A DNA stretch of 64,000 nt from Amycolatopsis sp. CA-230715 (GCF_018736145.1 NZ_CP059997.1:5951501-6015500); one strand, 5' to 3'; positions 42,544 through 51,763 are shown, counted from the first letter of the stretch. Numbers and translations: made by a program. Notes: generated from the letters alone by a model not told the origin.

Positions 42544-43638
42544 GTGGCAATCCAGTTCCAGAACGTGACCAAGCGGTACCCGGACGGGACGGTCGCGGTC
42601 GACGATCTGAACCTCACCGTCGAGGACGGCACCATCACCGTCTTCGTCGGTCCGTCCGGGTGCGGCAAGACGACATCGCTGCGCACCATCAACCGGATGG
42701 TCGAACCGACCTCGGGCACCGTGCTGCTCGACGGCAAGGACATCCGTGACTCCGACCCGGCGCTACTGCGCCGCGGCATCGGCTACGTCATCCAGCACGC
42801 CGGGCTCTTTCCACATAGGACGGTCCTGAACAACGTGGCCACCGTGCCGCTGCTGTCCGGCTGGGACAAGGCGAAGGCGCGCAAGCGCGCGGCGGAGCTG
42901 CTCGACGTCGTCGGCCTGCCGGCCGAGCTGGGGAAGCGTTACCCCGCCCAGCTTTCCGGCGGCCAGCAGCAGCGCGTCGGCGTGGCGCGCGCGCTCGCCG
43001 CGGACTCGCCGGTGCTGCTGATGGACGAGCCGTTCTCCGCGGTCGACCCGATCGTGCGCGAGGAGCTGCAGGACGAACTGCTTCGCTTGCAGTCGCAGCT
43101 GGGCAAGACGATCGTGTTCGTCACGCACGACATCGACGAAGCGGTGCGGCTCGGCGACAAGATCGCGGTCATGCGCGTCGGCGGGAAGCTCGCGCAGTAC
43201 GGCACGCCGTCCGAGGTGCTCCGCAGTCCGGTCGACGACTTCGTGGCCTCGTTCGTCGGCAAGGACCGGGGCTACCGCGGCCTTTCCTTCCTTTCCTCGG
43301 CGGGCGTGGTGGTCAGCCCGGTGGAAAAGATCGTGGTCGGCCGTGCTGTGCCGGAGGAGGGCGAAGGCTGGCAGCTCGCGGTGAACGAAGCGGGCGAGCC
43401 GCGCGGCTGGCTCCCACCCGGGTCCACTGTGGACGGAGAGCTGGCGGAGACCGATCTCGTCGCGGGCGGCTCGCTCTACACCGAGGGCGCCCCGATCCGC
43501 GGCGCGCTCGACGCCGCGCTGTCCTCGCCCGCGAGCCTCGGCGTCGTGGTGGACGGCGACGGCAAGGTCACCGGAACCGTTACCGCGCACCAGGTGCTGG
43601 ACGTGATCGAAAATCCGCAAGGCGCCGACCATGGGTGA
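42544..43638 (+). CDS. opuCA: OpuC-type osmoprotectant ABC transporter, ATP-binding subunit
   Basis: A 364-residue ATPase: Walker A GPSGCGKTT, Q-loop YVIQHAGLFPH, signature LSGGQQQRVGVARAL, Walker B VLLMDEPFSAVDP and switch His in VTHDIDEAV. A C-terminal region of about 110 residues follows, in the position of the CBS pair of betaine transporters and ending LGVVVDGDGKVTGTVTAHQVLDVI. The GTG start at 42544 follows GGGGAG. It powers import of glycine betaine, choline or related compounds. The next gene overlaps by 8 nt; the operon order is ATPase, permease, permease, binding protein. Confidence 0.93.
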   Translation: MAIQFQNVTKRYPDGTVAVDDLNLTVEDGTITVFVGPSGCGKTTSLRTINRMVEPTSGTVLLDGKDIRDSDPALLRRGIGYVIQHAGLFPHRTVLNNVATVPLLSGWDKAKARKRAAELLDVVGLPAELGKRYPAQLSGGQQQRVGVARALAADSPVLLMDEPFSAVDPIVREELQDELLRLQSQLGKTIVFVTHDIDEAVRLGDKIAVMRVGGKLAQYGTPSEVLRSPVDDFVASFVGKDRGYRGLSFLSSAGVVVSPVEKIVVGRAVPEEGEGWQLAVNEAGEPRGWLPPGSTVDGELAETDLVAGGSLYTEGAPIRGALDAALSSPASLGVVVDGDGKVTGTVTAHQVLDVIENPQGADHG

Positions 43639-44323
43639 TTTCTTCGACGAGCTCGGCCGCTACCTCGGCAGCGGAAACAGCCGGGCGCAGCTGTTCGCCG
43701 ATCTCGGTGAGCACGTCTACCTCGCGCTGCTGCCGCTCGTGCTGGGCATCGTGCTGGCGATCGCGCTCGGCTGGCTCGGGAACCGCTTCAAATCCGCGCG
43801 GAACGTGCTGATGGTGGTGTCGAACCTGCTCTACACCATTCCGTCGCTGGCGTTGTTCGTGGTGATCCCCGGCGTCATCGGGACCAAGATCCTGGACAGC
43901 GTCAACGTCGTCGTGGCGCTGACCATCTACACCACCGCGCTGCTCGTCCGTCCCGTGCTCGACGCGCTCGACGCGGTGCCGCAGCACGTCGTCGCCGCCG
44001 CGACCGCCGTCGGCTACCGCCCGGCGCGCCGGTTCTTCGGCGTCGAGCTGCCGCTGTCGGTCCCGGTGCTCGCGGCGGGCGTGCGGGTCGCCTCGGTCAG
44101 CAACATCAGCCTGGTCAGCGTGGGCGCGCTGATCGGGACCGGCGGGCTCGGGGTGCTGTTCACCGACGGCTTCCAGCGCGAGTACTTTTCGCCGATCGTG
44201 GTCGGGATCGTGCTCACGCTGCTGCTCGCGCTCATCGTCGACCTTCTCCTGGTGGGACTGAAGAAGCTGCTGACCCCGTGGGACGGTGCGGCACTCGCCC
44301 CGGCGAAGGAGATGGCGACATGA
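43631..44323 (+). CDS. opuCB: OpuC-type ABC transporter permease 1
   Basis: A 230-residue permease with about five to six membrane helices and the EAA-like coupling loop (AAATAVGYRPARRFFGVELPLSVPVL). The sequence LVVSNLLYTIPSLALFVVIPGVIG-type region is typical of OpuC/ProW permeases. ATG 43631 overlaps the ATPase gene; its TGA overlaps the next start. Confidence 0.92.
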   Translation: MGDFFDELGRYLGSGNSRAQLFADLGEHVYLALLPLVLGIVLAIALGWLGNRFKSARNVLMVVSNLLYTIPSLALFVVIPGVIGTKILDSVNVVVALTIYTTALLVRPVLDALDAVPQHVVAAATAVGYRPARRFFGVELPLSVPVLAAGVRVASVSNISLVSVGALIGTGGLGVLFTDGFQREYFSPIVVGIVLTLLLALIVDLLLVGLKKLLTPWDGAALAPAKEMAT

Positions 44324-45015
44324 TCTTCGACTACTTCACCGACTCCGCGCACTGGCAGGGCGAGGAAGGCATTCCGAACCGCCTGCTGCAGCACCTCGGC
44401 TACACCGGGCTGGCGCTGGTCATCGCGCTGGTCATCGCGGTGCCGCTGGGGCTCTACGTCGGGCACACTGGCCGCGGGGGCGTGGTGCTCGTCGGCGCGA
44501 GCAACACGATCCGCGCGCTGCCGACGCTCGGGCTCATCACGTTCCTTTTCTTGCTGTTCACCGAAAGCGGGCCGGTCACCACCATCGGGCTCGTGGTGCT
44601 GGCGATCCCGCCGATCCTCGCCGGGACCTACGCCGGGGTGCAGGCGACCGACCACGGCGTGGTCGACGCGGCCGAGGGCGTCGGCATGACCGGATGGCAG
44701 CGGCTGTGGCAGGTCGAGGTCCCGATCGCGTTGCCGCTGCTGCTCGGCGGCGTCCGCAACGCGGTGCTGCAGCTCGTCGCCACCGCGGCCGTCGCGGCCT
44801 ACGTCGGGCTCGGCGGCCTCGGCCGGTACCTGCTCGACGGGCTCGCCATCCTCGACTACAGCGAGGTGGTGGCGGGCGCGATCCTGACCGCGCTGCTCGC
44901 GATCGTGCTCGACCTCGTGCTCGCGGGCGTGCAGCGCGCGCTCGTACCGCGCGGGGTGCGGCTCGCGGCGGCCGCCGCGAGCGGCAAGAAGGTCGCCGTG
45001 GGAGGTGCCGAGTGA
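44320..45015 (+). CDS. opuCD: OpuC-type ABC transporter permease 2
   Basis: A 231-residue permease paralogous to permease 1, with the coupling loop DAAEGVGMTGWQRLWQVEVPIALPLLLGGVRN and five to six hydrophobic helices. ATGA at 44320 couples it to permease 1 and GTGA at 45012 couples it to the binding protein. The two permeases probably form a heterodimer. Confidence 0.92.
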   Translation: MIFDYFTDSAHWQGEEGIPNRLLQHLGYTGLALVIALVIAVPLGLYVGHTGRGGVVLVGASNTIRALPTLGLITFLFLLFTESGPVTTIGLVVLAIPPILAGTYAGVQATDHGVVDAAEGVGMTGWQRLWQVEVPIALPLLLGGVRNAVLQLVATAAVAAYVGLGGLGRYLLDGLAILDYSEVVAGAILTALLAIVLDLVLAGVQRALVPRGVRLAAAAASGKKVAVGGAE

Positions 45016-45908
45016 AGAACCGGGTGTTGACCGCGCTGCTCGCGGTCGTCGCGCTCGCCGCGACCGCGTGCGGGAATCCCCTGGCAGGGGGCGCCGAGGG
45101 CGGTTCGACGGGTGAGATCGTCATCGGCTCCTCCGACGTCGGCGAAAGCTCACTGCTGGCCGAGATCTACGCGGGCGCGCTCCGCAACGCGGGCGCCAAG
45201 AACGTCACGGTGCGCCCGCCGGTCGGCGGCCGCGAGGTCGTGGTCAAGGCGCTGCAGGACAAATCGCTGTCGCTCGTGCCCGACTACAGCGGAAACCTGT
45301 TGCGGTACTTCGACAAGAGCACGCAGGCGACCAAGCCCGCCGATGTCTACAGTGCACTGCGGGCGAAGCTCCCGCCGGGATTCGCGGTGCTGGACCAGGC
45401 ACCCGCGGAGGACAAGGACCTGCTCGTGGTCCGCAAGGAGCTGGCCGACTCCGGTATCCGGACGTTCTCCGATCTCGGGAAGCGCTGCGGCGAACTGACC
45501 TTCGGCGGCCCCGGCCAGTGGAGCGAGCGCTGGAAGGCCAAGATCAAGCAGCTCTACGGCTGCGAGTTCAAGGCGATCACCACCACCGACACCGGCGGCC
45601 CGGTGACCGTCGCCGCGCTGAAGTCCGGCGACATCCAAGTGGCGGACCTGTTCTCCACCTCGTCGACGATCGCCGCGAACGGGTTCGTGCCGCTGGTCGA
45701 CGACAAGCAGATGTTCCCGGCGCAGAACATCGTGCCGCTGGTGGCGAAGGGCACCCTGTCGGACCACGAGGTGCAGGCGCTGAACCGGCTCTCCGCCGTG
45801 CTGGACACCGCGAAGCTGACCGAGCTGAACGTGCAGTACTCGGAAGAGAAGCGGAACCCGCTGGACATCGCCGACGAGTTCCTCAAAGAGAACGGTTTGG
45901 CCACCTGA
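45012..45908 (+). CDS. opuCC: OpuC-type substrate-binding lipoprotein
   Basis: A 298-residue lipoprotein (MKNRVLTALLAVVALAATAC, lipobox ATAC) with the OpuAC fold: IVIGSSDVGESSLLAEIYAGAL, ALQDKSLSLVPDYSGNLLRYF, and VADLFSTSSTIAANGFVPLVDDK. It captures a quaternary amine outside the membrane. The GTG start overlaps the permease stop. Given the betaine-type catabolic genes at the left edge, glycine betaine is a reasonable but unproven ligand. Confidence 0.93.
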   Translation: MKNRVLTALLAVVALAATACGNPLAGGAEGGSTGEIVIGSSDVGESSLLAEIYAGALRNAGAKNVTVRPPVGGREVVVKALQDKSLSLVPDYSGNLLRYFDKSTQATKPADVYSALRAKLPPGFAVLDQAPAEDKDLLVVRKELADSGIRTFSDLGKRCGELTFGGPGQWSERWKAKIKQLYGCEFKAITTTDTGGPVTVAALKSGDIQVADLFSTSSTIAANGFVPLVDDKQMFPAQNIVPLVAKGTLSDHEVQALNRLSAVLDTAKLTELNVQYSEEKRNPLDIADEFLKENGLAT

Positions 45909-45979
45909 GCTTGTGCGGTCCGGTCACACGATTGTCAACGAACACGAACGGAACACGCACAAACGGTCAATAGCTTGAC

Positions 45980-47692
45980 GTGGTGACAGCAACTCTCACG
46001 GGCCCAGCGGTTGCGCCGACCGGGGCAGCGCCGGTCGAGCGCAGAAGATTCCCCGGAATCGGGCCGATCGCGGCTGTCGCGGGTGGTGTGGCCGCGATCG
46101 GCTGGCACGGCGCGCGGTACGGTTCCTGGCTGGTCGACGACGCGGCGATCACGTTCGCCTACGCGCGCAGTTTCGCGGACGGGCTCGGGCCGGTGGTCGC
46201 GCCCGGTGCTCCGCCGGTAGAAGGGTTTTCGAATCCGACGTGGACCGCCTTGCTCGCGCTCGGCAAGGTGCTCGGCCTGTTCGACCGCGGCACGCTCTTC
46301 GGAGTCCCCGACTACGTCCTGTTTCCCAAAGCACTCGCGATGCTGTGCTGCGTCGGGATTCTTGTCGCCTGCCACCAAGCGGCGAAGAAGGTGGCGCGCC
46401 ATCCGTCGCTGGTGACGCTGGCGACGGGACTCGTGCTCGCGGCGATCCCGTCGTTCGTCATCTGGTGCTTTTCCTGTCTCGAGAACTCGCTCTACGCCTG
46501 CGTCGTGATGTGGCTCGCGGTGGTGCTGTTCCGCGCGTCGCTGGACGGCCGCCTGCTGACCGCCAAGGTCGCGGCGACGGTCGGCCTGCTCGCCGCCGCG
46601 GCGGCGCTGACCCGTCCGGACGGTATGATCTACGCGGCCGCCTACCCGGTGCTGCTGGCCGTAAAGCTGCGGCACGACACCCTTCGTGTCAGTGTCCACA
46701 AGGGACTTTTCTCGACCATCGCGTTCGGACTCCCGTTCGGTGCCTACCTGATCTGGCGGCGGCTGGAATTCGGCCAGTGGGTGGCCAACACGGTGGTGGT
46801 CAAGGCGCAGGGCCTGCCGGACGTCACCGCTCCCCTCCGGGTTGGCGATCTCGTGACCTACGCGGGCGCGCTGACCGTACTCCTGTCCGCAGTGCTGGTG
46901 GCGCGGATGTCGGCGAAGCCGGGACTGGTCGCGCTGCTGGTGCCGTTCGCGCTCGCGGTGACCGCCTACATCGTGCTCCCCGGGGACTGGATGGGCGAAC
47001 TCCGGTTCGCCACTCCTGTTTGGACACTCGGCACGCTGATCGGCGCGCTCGCCGCGGCGAAGGCGTACGAACGGTTCCGGGTGCGCGGGCGCGTGGTGCT
47101 GTCGGCCGCGCTGGTCGCCGTCCTGATCCCGTCCGGCAGCGCGTTCGCCGGCGCGGCGGAGCGGTTCCGCGCCGAGCCGACGTTCCCGATGTGCTTCGTC
47201 GCGGACCGGATCGGCCGTACGTTCAACGAGTACGCGGATCTGCTCGGCCTCGGGCGGGCGTCGCTGCTGGCACCCGATCTCGGCGGTTCGGCGATGACGA
47301 GCAGGCTGGCTCTGGTGGACATGGCCGGTCTCGCCGACACGAAGATCGCGCGGTTCACCCGCGACGCGAACTGGGGCCCGATGCGCGACTACCTCTTCGA
47401 CGAAGTGAAGCCAACTTTTGTGCACCTGCGCATTTTCTGGGGCGCGGCCACCGGGATCGAAACCGATCCCCGGCTGGCACGGGACTACCTGCCGATCCAC
47501 CGGTACCCCGCCGGGCAGCCAGGCGGCGATTTCGTCCGCAAGGACGCGGTGCGGACGCCCGAGCGGCTCCAAGCTGTTCGGGCCTACGCCGCCGAGACCG
47601 TGCCCGAGGTCGAAGGGAAGCTCGCGCAGTGGCCGCGGCGGCACTGCGGTGCCACGCTCCGTCCCGGTCAGACGGCCGTCGGTGAGACCTGA
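45980..47692 (+). CDS. GT-C-type membrane glycosyltransferase-like protein
   Basis: A 570-residue protein with about ten hydrophobic helices in the first 400 residues and an extracytoplasmic C-terminal domain. After helix 1 comes YGSWLVDDAAITFAYARSFADGLGPVVAPGAPPVEGFSNPTWTAL (the DD pair is the likely catalytic or metal-binding loop), resembling the AftB/ZomB group of envelope arabinosyl or glycosyl transferases. Acceptor unknown. Start is GTG 45980 or the adjacent GTG 45983. Its 3' end overlaps the convergent kinase gene by 25 nt. Confidence 0.75.
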   Translation: MVTATLTGPAVAPTGAAPVERRRFPGIGPIAAVAGGVAAIGWHGARYGSWLVDDAAITFAYARSFADGLGPVVAPGAPPVEGFSNPTWTALLALGKVLGLFDRGTLFGVPDYVLFPKALAMLCCVGILVACHQAAKKVARHPSLVTLATGLVLAAIPSFVIWCFSCLENSLYACVVMWLAVVLFRASLDGRLLTAKVAATVGLLAAAAALTRPDGMIYAAAYPVLLAVKLRHDTLRVSVHKGLFSTIAFGLPFGAYLIWRRLEFGQWVANTVVVKAQGLPDVTAPLRVGDLVTYAGALTVLLSAVLVARMSAKPGLVALLVPFALAVTAYIVLPGDWMGELRFATPVWTLGTLIGALAAAKAYERFRVRGRVVLSAALVAVLIPSGSAFAGAAERFRAEPTFPMCFVADRIGRTFNEYADLLGLGRASLLAPDLGGSAMTSRLALVDMAGLADTKIARFTRDANWGPMRDYLFDEVKPTFVHLRIFWGAATGIETDPRLARDYLPIHRYPAGQPGGDFVRKDAVRTPERLQAVRAYAAETVPEVEGKLAQWPRRHCGATLRPGQTAVGET

Positions 47693-49038
47693 TTCCTCGG
47701 CACGGTGAGCGTGAACACGGCACCGTCCCTATTGGACACGGTCACCGTGCCGCCATGAAGTGCCGCGTTCTCGCGTGCGATCGCGAGGCCGAGACCGCTG
47801 CCTTCGGTGGCCGAGCGCGCGCGGTCGCCGCGGACGAACCGATCGAACAGGATCGGCAGCAGTTCGTCCGGGACCCCCGGCCCCGAGTCCGCTACGCGCA
47901 CGGTGACCGTCTCGGCCGCCGATCCGTCGATCGTGACGGTGACCGGCGGCCGCCCATGCCGGTCCGCGTTGCTCAGCAGGTTGCGGACGATGGTGTGCAG
48001 CCGCCGGGGGTCTCCGGTCAGCGTCACCTCGCCCGTCGTCCGGACCGTCGCCGTGCCGCCGTGGAGTTCGGCGGCGTCGAGGACGAGCGCGTGCAGGTCC
48101 ACCCGGTCGGGGCGGAAGTCGGCCGCACCGGCGTCGAACCGCGCCATCTCCAGCAGGTCCTCCACGAGGCGCGCGGCCCGTCGCGACTGCGTGCTGACCA
48201 GATCCGCCGCGCGCTCCCTGGTGAGTGCCGCGTCGCTGCCGAGGAGGTCGGCAGCGGAGACGAGGGTCGCGATCGGAGTCCGAAGGTCGTGGGCCACGTC
48301 CGCGGCGAACCGCTGCTGGCGGCGGATCGAGTCGCCGACCTGGCCCGCCATCGCGTTGAACGAGGTCGCCAGGTCGGCCAGTTCGTCCCGGCCGCGCACC
48401 GGGACCCGCGTGTCGAGTGCGCCCTCGCCGAGCCGCCGCGCGGCCGCCGCCACCTGGCGGACGGGCCGCTGGATCCGGCCCGCCGCGAGCACGGCGATCG
48501 CGGCGGCGAGCGCGGTGAGCGCGAGCCCGATGTACACCAGGTTCCAGCGCAGCCGTGCGAGGTCCTGCTGCACCTCTTCCATCGGGTAGTACTGCACCAG
48601 CACCAGGTCGGTGCCGCGCACTGTCCCGGCGAGCAGCAGCCACTGGTGACCGGGGTCGCCGACGATGGTCTGTTCGGGCTGGCTCCGGCTGTCCACCTTC
48701 AGCAACCGGTACGTCGCATCGGTCAGGAGGAAGGTGCCGACGACGACGGGGGAGATCGGCCTGCCGCCCTGGTACAGGATCCAGACGACCCCGAAGCGGC
48801 CGAGAGTGTAGGAGGTCAGCACCAGTTTCGCGGTCTCGGCCGCGGAATTGGGGCTGTCCGCGCGCGCTCTGTCGATGTCGTCCAGCCGTTTGGCCAGGTT
48901 GTCCCGTGCCGACGAGATGAACCTGTCCTCGGTGCTGGCCGATTCCATCCGGTAGGCCGCGAACGCCATCGCGGCCGTCGCGGCGAGCGTGACCGCCACG
49001 ACGGTGACCACGATCTTGGCGCGCAGTCCGAGTCTCAC
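47668..49038 (-). CDS. Two-component sensor histidine kinase
   Basis: A 456-residue kinase: helix 1 (KIVVTVVAVTLAATAAMAFAAY), an extracytoplasmic sensor of about 145 residues, helix 2 (LVYIGLALTALAAAIAVLAAG), HAMP, the H-box FAADVAHDLRTPIATL and the ATPase motifs IVRNLLSNADRHG, VADSGPGVP and GSGLGLAIARENAALHGG. GTG 49038 overlaps the stop of the upstream response-regulator gene (GTGA). The signal is unknown; the adjacent envelope glycosyltransferase-like gene hints at cell-wall stress. Confidence 0.93.
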   Translation of the reverse strand: MRLGLRAKIVVTVVAVTLAATAAMAFAAYRMESASTEDRFISSARDNLAKRLDDIDRARADSPNSAAETAKLVLTSYTLGRFGVVWILYQGGRPISPVVVGTFLLTDATYRLLKVDSRSQPEQTIVGDPGHQWLLLAGTVRGTDLVLVQYYPMEEVQQDLARLRWNLVYIGLALTALAAAIAVLAAGRIQRPVRQVAAAARRLGEGALDTRVPVRGRDELADLATSFNAMAGQVGDSIRRQQRFAADVAHDLRTPIATLVSAADLLGSDAALTRERAADLVSTQSRRAARLVEDLLEMARFDAGAADFRPDRVDLHALVLDAAELHGGTATVRTTGEVTLTGDPRRLHTIVRNLLSNADRHGRPPVTVTIDGSAAETVTVRVADSGPGVPDELLPILFDRFVRGDRARSATEGSGLGLAIARENAALHGGTVTVSNRDGAVFTLTVPRNQVSPTAV

Positions 49039-49709
49039 GGCAACACCAGGCGGTAGCCGAGCCCGCGCGCGGTCCGCAGCACGGCGGGGTTGGCCGGGTC
49101 GCGCTCCACCTTGGCCCGCAGGCGCGCGACCGTCGCGTCCACGATTCGCGAATCGCCGGCGTACCCGTAGTCCCACACTCGCTCGAGTAGCACCTGCCTG
49201 TTCAGCACCTGTCCGGGGTGCGCGGCGAACTCGAGCAGCAGGCGCAGCTCGGTCGCGGTGAGGGCGAGTTCGCGACCGTCGCCGGTCACCGTCATCGCGC
49301 CGGGGTCGATCACCAGATGGCCCACGCGCAGCACAGCCGGACCCGGCCCGCGCGGCACCGTCCTGCGCAGCACCGCCTTGATCCTCGCGTCGACCACCCT
49401 CGGCTCGACGGGTTTGACCACGTAGTCGTCGGCGCCGCCTTCGAGCCCGACCACTACGTCCACCGGGTCGCCCCGCGCGGTCAGCAGGATCACCGGCACC
49501 GTGCTGCCCGCCCGGAGCCGCCGGCACGTCTCGAATCCGTCGATCCCGGGCAGCATGACGTCGAGCAGAACGACGTCGAAGTTCGCGGCGCGGTCGAGTG
49601 CGTCCTCACCGGAGCCCGAGATCCGGACTTCGTGCCCCAGTGCCGTCAACGCGAGTGAGTACGCCTCGGCGAGTTCGCCGTCGTCTTCCACCATCAGCAA
49701 AGCAGCCAA
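49035..49709 (-). CDS. Two-component response regulator (OmpR family)
   Basis: A 224-residue regulator with a receiver domain (VEDD, phospho-Asp in DVVLLDVMLPGIDG, LLTARG, VVKPVEP) and a C-terminal winged helix (LTATELRLLLEFAAHPGQVLNRQVLLERVW...GLGYRLVLP). TTG 49709 follows GGGGAAG and restores the usual first strand (LAALLMVEDD); ATG 49694 would cut into it. It is partner to the kinase gene that starts within its stop. It is divergent from the marR operon. Confidence 0.93.
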   Translation of the reverse strand: MAALLMVEDDGELAEAYSLALTALGHEVRISGSGEDALDRAANFDVVLLDVMLPGIDGFETCRRLRAGSTVPVILLTARGDPVDVVVGLEGGADDYVVKPVEPRVVDARIKAVLRRTVPRGPGPAVLRVGHLVIDPGAMTVTGDGRELALTATELRLLLEFAAHPGQVLNRQVLLERVWDYGYAGDSRIVDATVARLRAKVERDPANPAVLRTARGLGYRLVLP

Positions 49710-49822
49710 GATCTTCCCCAGTCCCTCGGTTGAGCGGAATTCTACGGACGAACACGGTGTGGCGGATGGCGAAGCTCCGGTGCGGGGCCCGCTTCGGAGA
49801 GTCACGGCCACCCGTCTTGCCG

Positions 49823-49875
49823 TTATTCCAGTGTTGAAGTAACCTCGGCCCCTAGATACTTCAACACTGGAATAA
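49823..49875. promoter_or_regulatory. Perfect 19-bp inverted repeat upstream of the MarR gene (operator candidate)
   Basis: TTATTCCAGTGTTGAAGTA (49823-49841) and its exact reverse complement (49857-49875) flank a 15-nt spacer. The right arm ends 11 nt before the MarR start. Each arm is itself a loose palindrome (TTCCAGTGTTGAA), the form of a MarR site, so two dimers could bind. The arms are much more AT-rich than their surroundings and a -35/-10-like spacing (TTGAAG, 17 nt, TACTTC) spans the spacer. Confidence 0.75.
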
Positions 49876-49886
49876 CTGGGGTGACG

Positions 49887-50366
49887 ATGGCCGACTTCGA
49901 CTGGCTGACCGAGGAAGAGCAGCGGGTGTACCGCGCCTTCTCCCGGATGAGCCGCGAGCTGTTCAACCACTTCGACTGCGATCTCAAACGGGACGTTGGC
50001 ATTCCGCGCACCTACTACGAGGTCCTGTTCGTGCTGGGCGAGGCGCCGGAGGGGCTGCGGATGACCGATCTCGCCGCGGCCACGCGATCGGCGCCGAGCC
50101 GCATCACGCACGCGGTCGGCAAGCTGGCCGCAGACGGCCTGGTGCACCAGCGGACCTCGGCCGCGGATCGGCGCAGTTCGACGGTCCACCTCACCGACGA
50201 AGGCGAACGCACGCTGCGGAAGGCGGCGAAACGCCACGCGCGAAGTGTCCGCGAGTACCTGTTCGCGGCGTTGACCGATCGCCAGGCCGACGAACTGCGC
50301 CGCATCAGCGACAAGATCTTCGACCGTGTCGAGGAAGCCACCGCGCCGGAGGGCGAGCCCCGGTGA
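49887..50366 (+). CDS. MarR-family transcriptional regulator
   Basis: A 159-residue MarR protein: N-terminal dimerisation helices (EEEQRVYRAFSRMSRELFNHFDCDL), winged helix (GLRMTDLAAATRSAPSRITHAVGKLAADGLVHQRTSAADRRSSTVHLT with the wing DRR), and a C-terminal dimerisation helix. ATG 49887 is favoured, 4 nt after GGGGTGA; GTG 49881 is an alternative. The exporter gene starts within its stop (GTGA), the usual repressor-efflux arrangement. Confidence 0.93.
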   Translation: MADFDWLTEEEQRVYRAFSRMSRELFNHFDCDLKRDVGIPRTYYEVLFVLGEAPEGLRMTDLAAATRSAPSRITHAVGKLAADGLVHQRTSAADRRSSTVHLTDEGERTLRKAAKRHARSVREYLFAALTDRQADELRRISDKIFDRVEEATAPEGEPR

Positions 50367-51763
50367 CGCGGCAGGACGAGGCCGTCTCGACAGAACGACC
50401 GGGTGCGGCCTACGCGGGAGTCCTGTTCGGAGTGTTCGTGATCGTGCTGGACACCACGATCGTGAACGTGGCGGCGCCGCGGATCCAGGCGGATCTGCTG
50501 GCCACAGTGGACACCGCGCAATGGGTGGTCAACGGCTACAACCTCGCCTTCGCCGCGCTGCTGCTCAGTGCCGGTGCGATGGCCGACCGGCTCGGCGGCC
50601 GCAAGGTCTTCCTCGGTGGTCTGGCGCTGTTCGCGCTCGCGTCACTCGCTTGTGGACTGTCGCCGTCGGCGGCCGCGCTGGTTTCGGCCAGGGCGGTGCA
50701 GGGCGTCGGCGCCGCGTGCATGCTGCCGACGGCGCTGTCCCTCGCCGCGCACCTGCACCCGGAGCCGAAGGCGCGTGCTCGCGCGTTCGGCCGCTGGGCC
50801 GCGGTGGCCGGTGCCGCGACCGTGCTCGGCCCGCTGGCGGGCGGCGTGCTCGTCGACACGCTGGGCTGGCGGGTGATCTTCTTCCTCAACCTGCCCGTCG
50901 CGGCGTTCGCGGGGTACCTCCTTGCCTGCAACGCCAAGGAAACCGGGACGAGGGCGCGGTCGTTCGACGTGGCCGGTCAGGTGCTCGGCGTCGTCGCGCT
51001 CGCGGCCGTCGCGATCGCGTTGACCGAGGCGGGGCAACGGGGTTGGGGCTCGGCGCCGGTGGTCACGGCACTGGTCGTCGCCGCGCTCGCCACCGCGGCG
51101 CTGGTGGTCGTCGAACGCCGCGTGCGGGCGCCGATGCTCCCGCCCGGCCTGGCCGGACACCCGCCGTTCCGCCGGGTGTCCGCGGTGGGCTTCGTGCTCA
51201 GCGTCGGGATCTACGGCCAGATGTTCGTGCTGTCGCTGTACTTCCAGCACGCCCGCGGGTACAGCGCGTGGGCGACGGGCTTCGCGTTGCTGCCGTTCGC
51301 GGTGCTCAGCATGATCGGGCCGGTCGTGGCGGGGCGGTTCATCGCACACGGGGCGGTACGGGGGACGTTGGTCGCCGGGCAGCTCGCCGGTGCCGTCGGC
51401 AGCGCGCTGCTGGCCATGCTCGGTGCGCACACGGGCTACTGGCTCGCCGCGATCGGGCTGGTGCTGCTCGGCGTGTGCCAGTCCGCGTCGCAGCCCGCGG
51501 TCGCGGCGGCCACGCTCCAGCAGGCACCGGCGGAGCACACCGGGATCGCCTCCGGTGTCATGACGGCCGCGCGCCAGGTCGGGTCGGTGTGCGGGGTCGC
51601 CCTGCTCGGCGGCCTGCTCGACGGCGATGTCCTTTCCGGACTGCGCACGGCGCTGCTCATCGTCGCGGTGCTGTTCGCACTCGCCGCCGGGCTGGCCTGG
51701 ACGGTCCGGCCGCCCCGTTCGGCTGGGCCGTCGCGATGCGCGAACGCGTCGGCGGCGACCTGA
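50363..51763 (+). CDS. DHA2-family (EmrB/QacA-type) MFS exporter
   Basis: A 466-residue, 14-helix-type drug exporter. Helix 1 carries the DHA2 motif LDTTIVNVAAPRIQ, loop 2-3 has GAMADRLGGRKVFLGG (motif A), and helix 5 GAATVLGPLAGGVLVDTLGWRVIFFLNLPV (motif C and the WRxIFxxNxP signature). It exports a hydrophobic compound, probably the ligand that releases the MarR repressor. GTG 50363 is coupled to marR. Confidence 0.93.
   Translation: MTRQDEAVSTERPGAAYAGVLFGVFVIVLDTTIVNVAAPRIQADLLATVDTAQWVVNGYNLAFAALLLSAGAMADRLGGRKVFLGGLALFALASLACGLSPSAAALVSARAVQGVGAACMLPTALSLAAHLHPEPKARARAFGRWAAVAGAATVLGPLAGGVLVDTLGWRVIFFLNLPVAAFAGYLLACNAKETGTRARSFDVAGQVLGVVALAAVAIALTEAGQRGWGSAPVVTALVVAALATAALVVVERRVRAPMLPPGLAGHPPFRRVSAVGFVLSVGIYGQMFVLSLYFQHARGYSAWATGFALLPFAVLSMIGPVVAGRFIAHGAVRGTLVAGQLAGAVGSALLAMLGAHTGYWLAAIGLVLLGVCQSASQPAVAAATLQQAPAEHTGIASGVMTAARQVGSVCGVALLGGLLDGDVLSGLRTALLIVAVLFALAAGLAWTVRPPRSAGPSRCANASAAT

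Noticed and set aside
45910..45962. TTGTGCG...CGCACAA inverted repeat after the OpuC operon as a terminator
   Set aside because: Only 7-bp arms separated by about 38 nt; too weak and too far apart to call.
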